Shown in pieces: positions 16,448 through 22,108 of a stretch of DNA of 22,108 nucleotides (positions within the stretch are counted from its first letter, which is position 1; each line of letters begins with the position of its first letter). Source of the stretch: Casp-actino8 sp001510335 (GTDB lineage: Bacteria > Actinomycetota > Acidimicrobiia > Acidimicrobiales > Ilumatobacteraceae); NCBI GenBank assembly GCA_027729635.1, contig JAQCEM010000032.1:1-22108 (forward strand), written 5' to 3'. The translations under genes and the position numbers were made by a program. The notes below the pieces were generated by a model, which did not search any database, was not told the origin of the DNA, and worked only from the letters and a program-made list of their open reading frames with translations.

Positions 16448-17299
16448 TTACTCGGTGACGCAGCGATTTGTGGTGGTGCCGATTCCGTCAATTGTGGAGA
16501 CCAGTACGTCTCCAGGTGTGAGAAACACTGCGGGCGTGCGCGAGACGCCCACTCCACCTGGCGTGCCAGTGAAAATGACATCGCCTGGAAGCAACTGCAC
16601 GATGTCGGAAAGATACGCGATGATGTCAGACACACTGAAGATCAAATCGTCAGTGGAAGTATCTTGCACGATTTCTCCATTAAGTGTGCATGTCATGTGT
16701 AAGGCATCTCGTTGAGGTACGTCGGCTGCATCAACAAGCCACGGACCAAAAGGTGAATAGTTTTTGCGACTCTTACCCAAACTGAACTGGGATGGTTTGC
16801 TTGCAAATTGCAATGCACGATCCGAGATGTCTTGGCCAACTGCAATACCTGCAACATGATCCCATGCATCCTCTGGTGCGATATTGCGTCCACCATCTGC
16901 AATCACAACCACAAGTTCCACTTCCCAGTCAATGGACGAACCCACTAGAGGAATGTCGGCATTTCCATGTGCCACAGATGAGGTGTACTTCGTAAATGTC
17001 AAAGGCGATGTGGGAATAGGAAGTCCACTCTCCTCAGCATGTGAGCGGTAGTTCAATCCGATGCCAAATACTTGAAAGGGCCAGGGGGACGGCGCATCAA
17101 GATCATTCACATCGCAGAGTTCGCCGGAGCCATCGGGAATAGTTATCGCGAACTCGCGGAGTTCTTTCCATCTACGAAAGGCATCAATGGGTTCAGAAGA
17201 AAACTTGCCATTGCTCGCAATTTCGAGATCCACCAATCGATTCTCGGATCCGACGACGAGGTGAGCACGGCCATTACGTGAGCCGAAACGAAGTGTCAT
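16448..17299 (-). CDS. Fumarylacetoacetate hydrolase (FAH) family protein
   Basis: 283-aa protein with the FAH fold. The lid/active-site His is in GIGLNYRSHAEE (H87). Metal-binding acids are E126 and E128 in DWEVELVVV, with the next Asp in GQDISDRALQ. GKSRKNYSPFGPWLV and GDVIFTGTPGGVG are the later signature blocks. Members hydrolyse C-C bonds or decarboxylate/hydrate the 2-keto acids produced by meta-cleavage of aromatic rings. ATG 17299 is preferred to GTG 17308: a well-placed -10 box ends 7 nt before it, so the transcript is probably leaderless, which is common in actinobacteria. It is divergent from the VOC gene across a 51-bp regulatory gap. Confidence 0.9.
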   Translation of the reverse strand: MTLRFGSRNGRAHLVVGSENRLVDLEIASNGKFSSEPIDAFRRWKELREFAITIPDGSGELCDVNDLDAPSPWPFQVFGIGLNYRSHAEESGLPIPTSPLTFTKYTSSVAHGNADIPLVGSSIDWEVELVVVIADGGRNIAPEDAWDHVAGIAVGQDISDRALQFASKPSQFSLGKSRKNYSPFGPWLVDAADVPQRDALHMTCTLNGEIVQDTSTDDLIFSVSDIIAYLSDIVQLLPGDVIFTGTPGGVGVSRTPAVFLTPGDVLVSTIDGIGTTTNRCVTE

Positions 17300-17306
17300 A
17301 AAAAAC

Positions 17307-17334
17307 ACTATAGTCCTAATTAGGCAGTTGTCTA
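17307..17334 (-). promoter_or_regulatory. Promoter of the FAH gene, predicted leaderless; -10 shared with the plus strand
   Basis: On the minus strand TAGACA (17334-17329) and TATAGT (17312-17307) are 16 nt apart, and the A of the FAH ATG is the eighth base after the -10. The -10 lies in the self-complementary ACTATAGT (17307-17314), so TATAGT can also be read on the plus strand (17309-17314) towards the VOC gene, though no plus-strand -35 is obvious. Confidence 0.6.
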
Positions 17335-17335
17335 A
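17320..17335. promoter_or_regulatory. Candidate TetR operator
   Basis: TTAGGCAGTTGTCTAA is a 16-bp dyad with 6 of 8 base pairs matched (TTAG-x-CA..TG-x-CTAA), the size and style of TetR-family operators. It contains the -35 box of the FAH promoter and covers the expected start of VOC transcription, just before the GGAGGA site at 17341. A second perfect palindrome, CCTAATTAGG (17315-17324), overlaps it. Confidence 0.55.
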
Positions 17336-17350
17336 ACCTTGGAGGAAATC

Positions 17351-17875
17351 ATGAGTTCACCCGTCAAATTGGCCCACATTGTGCTGAAAACATCCCAATT
17401 CACCGACATGGTCTCCTGGTGGAAGGAGTTTCTCGAAGGTGAAGCCCAGCATGAGAATGACTTCATCTCGTTCATCTCATATGACGACGAACACCATCGC
17501 ATTGCGATTGTGAACTTCCCAAATCTGGAAGAGCGTACAGCGAACGCACGGGGCCTCGAGCATGTCGCCTTTACCTACGACACACTCGATGACCTTTTTG
17601 GACAATACGAACGAATGAAGGCCAAGGGCTACGCGCCGTATTGGACAATCAATCATGGAATGACATTGTCTGCGTACTACCGAGATCCAGATGGCAACCA
17701 AGTAGAGACACAGATTGATGTTCCAATGACGAAGAAAGAGATAAAAGCGTTCATGGCGGGTCCTTTGTTTGCTGAGAACCCCATTGGTATCAATGTGGAT
17801 TTCGATGAACTTATCTCTCGATACCGCAAGGGTGAAAGCGTTGCGTCTATTACTGACTATGCAACTGCGGGATAA
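17351..17875 (+). CDS. VOC-family protein, extradiol dioxygenase-like
   Basis: 174-aa vicinal-oxygen-chelate protein made of two beta-alpha-beta-beta-beta modules. The metal-binding triad is visible: H9 in LAHIVLKT, H71 in GLEHVAFTYD and E119 in DGNQVETQID, the 2-His-1-Glu set of extradiol ring-cleaving dioxygenases. The tail FAENPIGINVDFDELISRYRKGES is also typical of small catechol-dioxygenase-like members. ATG 17351 has GGAGGA at 17341-17346. It is followed 6 nt later by the TetR gene and then the FAD monooxygenase gene, so it probably cleaves the dihydroxylated ring made by that enzyme. A glyoxalase-type role is possible but less likely given the context. Confidence 0.85.
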   Translation: MSSPVKLAHIVLKTSQFTDMVSWWKEFLEGEAQHENDFISFISYDDEHHRIAIVNFPNLEERTANARGLEHVAFTYDTLDDLFGQYERMKAKGYAPYWTINHGMTLSAYYRDPDGNQVETQIDVPMTKKEIKAFMAGPLFAENPIGINVDFDELISRYRKGESVASITDYATAG

Positions 17876-17881
17876 TTCCTG

Positions 17882-18487
17882 ATGCACGATCTTGACAAGA
17901 CGCCAACACGTGCACGAGCAACGTCAGAAGAAAAACTTATAAATGCTGCAGCTGACCTTCTTGGTAAAGTAGGTCCTCGTGCGATGAGTGTGCGCGCGAT
18001 TGCTGATCGTGCTGGTGTGAATCATGGACTTGTGCATCACTATTTTGAAGGGAAAGAGGGCCTCTTGCGTGCAGCAATGACACGGCTGGTACATGAGCAC
18101 GCTGAATTTGCCAAAAAACAATCAGGGGGAAGTCCGGTGCCTGCGCCGCTGGCTTTGGCGAATGACCAAAGGTATTTGCGTGCAGTTGTTCGATCTGTTT
18201 TGGACGGCGAAATGGAACTTGCTCAGATGGAATTAACCGCCGGAGTATCAGTGCCACGCGGGGTACTGCGACACGCAGTTAATGCACGCCAATTGCAGTC
18301 AGCTGATGCTGAGACAAAGGCAATAGTGACCATTGGAATGGCAATGGAGATGGGGTGGGCTGCTCTAGAACCTTTTCTCTTTGCTGTGGCGGAAGTAATC
18401 GACGACGACGAGAAAGAGCGTGTACGCCAATATGCCCGCGGATTCCGTAAGACTTTCGCAGAGAGAAATCTTCATGAACTTATGTGA
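17882..18487 (+). CDS. TetR-family transcriptional regulator
   Basis: 201-aa repressor-type protein. The N-terminal DNA-binding domain is clear: SEEKLINAAADLLGKVGPRAM, then the helix-turn-helix MSVRAIADRAGVNHGLVHHYF (about 35-54) and KEGLLRAA. The rest is a helical ligand-binding and dimerisation domain without recognisable specificity. The gene sits 6 nt after the VOC stop, and its end overlaps the start of the monooxygenase gene by 14 nt, so it is cotranscribed with the genes it probably controls (autoregulation). The 16-bp dyad at 17320-17335 is the best operator candidate. The inducer is probably an aromatic substrate or intermediate. Confidence 0.92.
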   Translation: MHDLDKTPTRARATSEEKLINAAADLLGKVGPRAMSVRAIADRAGVNHGLVHHYFEGKEGLLRAAMTRLVHEHAEFAKKQSGGSPVPAPLALANDQRYLRAVVRSVLDGEMELAQMELTAGVSVPRGVLRHAVNARQLQSADAETKAIVTIGMAMEMGWAALEPFLFAVAEVIDDDEKERVRQYARGFRKTFAERNLHELM

Positions 18488-19886
18488 TGTCGTGATTATT
18501 GGCGGCGGACCTGTGGGGTGTTTTCTATCAATATTGCTCTCAGACATGGGCGTCACAAACACTGTCATTGAACGCGATAAGGAGTCCTATCAACTTCCAC
18601 GCGCAATTGTGATGGATGATGAAATCCAACGCATGTTTCACGACCATGGAATGGGAGCTTGGATTGAGGCGAATACTTCTCGCTTAGAGGCAGCAGACTT
18701 TGTCGATGGGAATGGTGCATACATTCTTGGTGCGGAAGTTCCTCCCATGGGTCTGCAAGGATTACCGCCTGTTGTCGTGCATTATCAACCAGAACTTGAC
18801 GCGATGCTTCGCACTCAAGCTGCAACACGCGGAGCCCAAGTGCATTGGGGACAAGTGGCAAATTCTCTGCAAGAGCTGAGAAATCGCTGTGTTGTCACAC
18901 TCGATGATGGAACTGTGTATGAGTCGCGTTGGGTGGTGGGTTGTGATGGAGCCTCAAGTTGGACACGTAGACAATTAGAGATGCAATTAGAGGATCTTGA
19001 GTTTGATCAACCATGGCTGGTGGTTGATATTGAGTTACATGACAACGCACAAGTGGATTTACCCGTGGGTGTGCGCCAATACTGTGATGCTCATCGTCCC
19101 GCAACGTATGTGAAAGGCCATCGCCAATATCGACGCTGGGAATTTCAAATTCAAAAACATGAAGATGCCCAACAGCTCAACACAGAGCAAGGTTTGTGGT
19201 CTTTGTTATCCCCGTGGGTAACCCCGGTAGACGCGCGTATTGTGCGCTCTGCTGTGTACAGGTTTCACGCCGTTGTTGCGCCACAGCTACAAAAGGGCAA
19301 TGTGTTTTTGGCAGGCGACTCCGCACATCAAATGCCCCCATTCTTGGGTCAAGGTCTTAACTCTGGGATGCGTGATGCGGTCAATCTCGCATGGAAGTTG
19401 GCATTTGTACAGCGTGGCATTGCAGCAGAGAAAATCCTTTACACCTACACCACAGAACGAGTTCCACATGTACGAAGTGTTGTGGCCCATGCAGCTGATG
19501 TGGGTCGACTCATCGATCAATTATCGGGGCGAGTGAGTCATGGAATCAATCCTGATTCTGGTTATGGAGGTGCGCGCCCTGCAGCACATATTGAGACGGG
19601 TCTTGTGTACGGAGACGATGAACGAGTGGGGCATCAATTTTGGTTTCATCCCGATGTGTCAGCTGCGGTGGTACACAATGGTGCCAGTCTCGTTGTGGTG
19701 AGTGCGGAAGAAATTGAACTACCCGAAGAACTGAATCAACTAGAGGCGCAAGTTGTAGTTGCGAAAAGCGCAGTGGGTAATGCATATGCCATCGTTGTCC
19801 GGCCCGACCGTTATGTTGCAGCAGTTCTTGCAGATGTTCAGGAGCTACAGAGGTTCGCAACTACTGTGATGAACGATGTCCGATGA
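18474..19886 (+). CDS. FAD-dependent aromatic monooxygenase (MhpA/PheA-like)
   Basis: 470-aa flavoprotein hydroxylase of group A. The FAD Rossmann motif is DVVIIGGGPVG (5-15), the DG motif is VVGCDGASSWTRRQL, and the GD motif is VFLAGDSAHQMPPFLGQGLN with SGMRDAVNLAWKL after it. The WLVVDIEL segment after the DG motif matches 3-(3-hydroxyphenyl)propionate hydroxylases (MhpA). It is shorter than MhpA (about 550 aa), mainly at the C-terminus. ATG 18474 (MNLCDVV) is chosen because the earlier ATG at 18420 lies deep inside the TetR gene; it overlaps the TetR end by 14 nt. The expected role is NADH-dependent ortho-hydroxylation of a phenol, giving a catechol for the VOC enzyme. Confidence 0.92.
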   Translation: MNLCDVVIIGGGPVGCFLSILLSDMGVTNTVIERDKESYQLPRAIVMDDEIQRMFHDHGMGAWIEANTSRLEAADFVDGNGAYILGAEVPPMGLQGLPPVVVHYQPELDAMLRTQAATRGAQVHWGQVANSLQELRNRCVVTLDDGTVYESRWVVGCDGASSWTRRQLEMQLEDLEFDQPWLVVDIELHDNAQVDLPVGVRQYCDAHRPATYVKGHRQYRRWEFQIQKHEDAQQLNTEQGLWSLLSPWVTPVDARIVRSAVYRFHAVVAPQLQKGNVFLAGDSAHQMPPFLGQGLNSGMRDAVNLAWKLAFVQRGIAAEKILYTYTTERVPHVRSVVAHAADVGRLIDQLSGRVSHGINPDSGYGGARPAAHIETGLVYGDDERVGHQFWFHPDVSAAVVHNGASLVVVSAEEIELPEELNQLEAQVVVAKSAVGNAYAIVVRPDRYVAAVLADVQELQRFATTVMNDVR

Positions 19887-20047
19887 AAAGCCTTCATTTC
19901 AGGTACGACCAGAAGTAAACGAAAAACATGATTGCATGTCGAGTGGGTCACCTTTTGCTTCGCAACTCAAACCTAGTGGCAGCAAGTGATGTTCTAGTTA
20001 GTTCTCTTGCACAATTCGCTAATCGTGTAGGAAAAGCCCTGCTCAAC

Positions 20048-20148
20048 TGGCGCCCTCGGTAGGAATCGGACCTACGACATGCGGTTTAGGAAACCGTCAA
20101 TCAGACATGTTGGCGAACATAGGCGGTTTGAAGCGAACTGATTTCCTT
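20048..20148 (-). repeat. tRNA-Arg fragment, att-like copy 2, with conserved flank
   Basis: 20048-20093 is a 46-base copy of the tRNA 3' half: 40 of 46 identical to the intact gene, 45 of 46 to copy 1. It continues through the anticodon stem into a 52-base flank not derived from the tRNA. The block 20082-20148 is repeated at 21174-21240 with 61 of 67 identities. The flank contains the inverted pair AATCAG (20099-20104) and CTGATT (20138-20143). The remaining part of the gap 19887-20047 shows only one TTGCACAA octamer at 20007-20014. Confidence 0.85.
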
Positions 20149-20175
20149 CCGAATGCTGTGGTACTGTCCGCATTT

Positions 20176-21162
20176 GTGCATTCCTTCATCAATGTCCAGA
20201 ATAAAGACGTCACTCTTCGCGTGGCTGTAGAAGGATCAGGCCCCCTGATCGTATGTGTTCACGGTTGGCCAGAACTTTGGTATTCGTGGCGCCATCAACT
20301 CTCATACTTTTCCGAACGCGGATACAAAGTCGCAGCAATGGATGTTCGTGGCTACGGCGGTAGCTCACAACCCCACGACATTGCCAATTACACGTTGCGA
20401 AACCTGGCTTCGGACGTCGTGGCGGTAATTGATGCGCTCGATGACTCTCCATCTCGTACAAAAGATTCTCATGGCCAAGCTATTTTGTTTGGTCACGACT
20501 GGGGCGCACCCATTGTGTGGAATACATCAATTCTTCACCCTGAACATATTCGCGCCGTTGCAGGTCTCAGTGTTCCCTTCACTGGAATCTCAGAACGGTC
20601 GTTTCTTGACATCGCAGAAATGCTGTATCAAGACAAATTCTTCTATCAGTTGTATTTTCAGGCAGAAGGTGTTGCAGAAGCAGAATTTGAAGCCGATGTA
20701 GCTGCCAGTTTGCGCAAGACCTACTTCTCAATCTCGGGCGATGCACCACTAAACCACTTCTTGGAGAATAAGCCAGTCGATGCCAAGTTTTTTGATGGCT
20801 TAGTGGACCCAGAAGTTTTCCCGGGTTGGCTCACCGAAGCAGACCTACAAGTATTCATTGATGCATTCACTGCTACAGGCTTTCGCGGACCACTCAACCG
20901 ATACAGAGCACAACGTATTGACGCGATCGAAATGGCAGCACATGTTGGTTCACTAGTCACACAACCATCTTTCTTTATCGGTGGCGAAAGAGATGCTGTG
21001 CGTTCCTTTGTACCTGGCATGGACTTATATGAAAATCCACTCAGTGGCGCCTCGGATCCCCGCGGCTCTGTGATCATTCCAAATGTTGGTCATTGGGTTC
21101 AGCAAGAGGCTCCTCTTGAGACGAACATCGCTCTCGAGTTTTTCCTTTCACAGTTGAAGTGA
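20176..21162 (+). CDS. Epoxide hydrolase, alpha/beta-hydrolase family
   Basis: About 328-aa alpha/beta hydrolase. HGWPELWYSWRHQ carries the HGxP oxyanion motif (29-32). The nucleophile is D108 in GHDWGAPIVW. The cap domain holds candidate Tyr residues (KTYFSISG, NRYRAQR), and H306 in GHWVQQE completes the set, all consistent with epoxide hydrolases. GTG 20176 (MHSFINVQNKDVTLRV) gives the normal N-terminus. ATG 20107 is also in frame but lies inside the repeat flank and would add 23 residues encoded largely by the repeat. Neither start has a good binding site. The stop codon at 21160-21162 overlaps the first bases of the third tRNA fragment, so the gene fills the interval between the repeats. 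Related haloalkane dehalogenases or meta-cleavage hydrolases are alternatives. Confidence 0.9.
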   Translation: MHSFINVQNKDVTLRVAVEGSGPLIVCVHGWPELWYSWRHQLSYFSERGYKVAAMDVRGYGGSSQPHDIANYTLRNLASDVVAVIDALDDSPSRTKDSHGQAILFGHDWGAPIVWNTSILHPEHIRAVAGLSVPFTGISERSFLDIAEMLYQDKFFYQLYFQAEGVAEAEFEADVAASLRKTYFSISGDAPLNHFLENKPVDAKFFDGLVDPEVFPGWLTEADLQVFIDAFTATGFRGPLNRYRAQRIDAIEMAAHVGSLVTQPSFFIGGERDAVRSFVPGMDLYENPLSGASDPRGSVIIPNVGHWVQQEAPLETNIALEFFLSQLK

Positions 21163-21240
21163 ACCTGCGCACACGGTTTAGGAAACCGCCAATCAGCCAT
21201 CTTGGCGAACAGAGGCGGTCTGCAGCGAACTGATTTCCTT
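21161..21240 (-). repeat. Degenerate tRNA-Arg fragment, att-like copy 3, with conserved flank
   Basis: GAACCTGCG (21161-21169), a short disrupted stretch, and CGGTTTAGGAAACCG (21174-21188) match the T arm and anticodon arm of the tRNA. The acceptor and CCA part is missing. It is followed by the same 52-base flank as copy 2, including AATCAG (21191-21196) and CTGATT (21230-21235). The distance between equivalent points of copies 2 and 3 is 1,092 bp. Confidence 0.8.
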
Positions 21241-21273
21241 GCACATCTGGCCATTTGCAATCCCTTATTTTAT

Positions 21274-21349
<76 letters not shown>

Positions 21350-21516
21350 GGGGGATGGTGCGAAATGTGGTGCGAAATTCGCTGCCACGCCTTGCGTCAT
21401 CTCTAAAGAGGTTACTAGTGCCAGCGAGATGCGGAAAGAAACAGGGAAACATCCCTGCTATCTGGCCTTTCCAGCGCAATATCAGCGCTAGGACGCATGA
21501 GATTTGCGCCTATCAG

Positions 21517-22108
21517 TTAGGTGCGTGGTTTGGGGTTGCGATTGGGTGGGACCCATGCACCAAAGTAGCGAGACACGTCTCCCCCAGTTCGGTAATGCCA
21601 TGCCAATAGCGCAGTGATGCCTTGGTGAATTTGATAGCCACGCAACTGAAGTTCACGTCGCTCGAGACCTACGGCTCGCACACGACGGCCAAACCACTTT
21701 TCTTTCATGTGGTTATGCATCGATTCAGTGTCTTCACGACCACCAAACAAACGGCGCCAATCCGTATCCGTCGGTGGAATAGTTCGTAGTGCTCGGGTGC
21801 GTCGCTTACCCGTTGCGCGTTCGTCATCGGTACTCGACTGGCGAATCCATGCAGTCATTCCACGCAGATGTGGACTCACGGCTTCCAGTTCAGGAATCCG
21901 CCAATTCCCATACAAAGTGGTGCCACGTCGTTTTGTCTGCACGCGCTCTAATGGCTGCCACATGCGCTGGCCATCAATCACCATCTGGATGCCAGGAGTT
22001 CCGTCAAATGCCGTCACCGGCAAGTCCAATTTTCGCCCACCGTTTTTGAACTCGTACGTACCCAATGGAACTTGTGCGCGTTTCCCCTTGTTCGTCAACG
22101 AAGTTTTC
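21517..22108 (-). CDS. Transposase-like protein, C-terminal part (runs off window)
   Basis: Open frame to the right edge with no convincing start (TTG 22098 is the first possible one), so the gene continues upstream of the window. About 195 residues are visible. They are rich in Arg, and GGREDTESMHNHMKEKW followed by RRVRAVGLERREL and a hydrophobic helix resembles the C-terminal part of DDE transposases, where the Glu in DTES would be the last catalytic acid. There is no second motif to confirm this in the window and no terminal inverted repeat was found next to its stop. It could also be an uncharacterised conserved protein. It lies on the far side of the tRNA from the catabolic island. Confidence 0.5.
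   Translation of the reverse strand, partial: KTSLTNKGKRAQVPLGTYEFKNGGRKLDLPVTAFDGTPGIQMVIDGQRMWQPLERVQTKRRGTTLYGNWRIPELEAVSPHLRGMTAWIRQSSTDDERATGKRRTRALRTIPPTDTDWRRLFGGREDTESMHNHMKEKWFGRRVRAVGLERRELQLRGYQIHQGITALLAWHYRTGGDVSRYFGAWVPPNRNPKPRT

Noticed and set aside
20107..20175. N-terminal extension of the epoxide hydrolase from ATG 20107
   Set aside because: Most of this stretch is the repeat flank, has no ribosome binding site, and family members start near the GTG at 20176; kept only as an alternative.
21517..22108. Integrase of the island
   Set aside because: The visible part lacks the tyrosine-recombinase R..HxxR..Y box and lies beyond the 5' side of the tRNA; it resembles a DDE transposase end instead.

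Overview
The window looks like a chromosome segment of an actinobacterium, most likely an Acidimicrobiia (Ilumatobacter-like) lineage. The pointers are an HU protein with a long Lys/Ala/Pro tail (HupB type), an F420/deazaflavin-type (DUF385) enzyme at the left edge, a cytochrome P450, split MaoC-type hot-dog proteins, and a fragment of a surface domain (TIPNAVIAP ... LLVDVSGYFP) that I associate with Acidimicrobiia. The taxonomic call is inference from gene content only.

Layout. (1) 1-431: 3' part of a DUF385 oxidoreductase. (2) 6025-436, minus strand: a tight operon of an ABC-F ATPase, two hot-dog (MaoC-like) proteins, a CoA-transferase and a ThDP-dependent IlvB-like enzyme; the first three genes overlap by 4 nt. 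(3) 6328-6901: HU with a duplicated tail and a strong terminator. (4) 6931-9619: a divergent pair, a conserved protein of unknown function and an acyltransferase-3/SGNH membrane protein. (5) 12551-9634, minus strand: an aldehyde dehydrogenase followed by a P450. (6) 12693-13306: a 114-aa hypothetical gene and two mini-ORFs, one a probable 41-aa membrane miniprotein interrupted by a one-base frameshift.

(7) 13427-21349 is the most interesting part. An intact tRNA-Arg(CCU) gene lies on the minus strand at 21274-21349. Downstream of its 3' end there are three degenerate copies of its 3' half in the same orientation, at 13427, 20048 and 21161. This is the geometry of repeated insertion at a tRNA attachment site, but no integrase is visible. 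The copies divide the island into two units. The 6.6-kb unit carries a decayed surface-protein fragment, an arylsulfatase, a fumarylacetoacetate-hydrolase-family protein, and a divergent VOC/extradiol-dioxygenase-like gene, TetR gene and FAD monooxygenase gene. The 1.1-kb unit carries a single epoxide-hydrolase gene fitted between two 67-bp repeats, much like a gene cassette.

The genes of the 6.6-kb unit read as a small aromatic-degradation module: desulfation of an aryl sulfate, ring hydroxylation, ring cleavage, then processing of the cleavage product. A dyad TTAGGCAGTTGTCTAA between the divergent genes overlaps the predicted promoters of both and is a good candidate operator for the resident TetR protein. 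(8) 21517-22108: the C-terminal part of a transposase-like protein that runs off the right edge.
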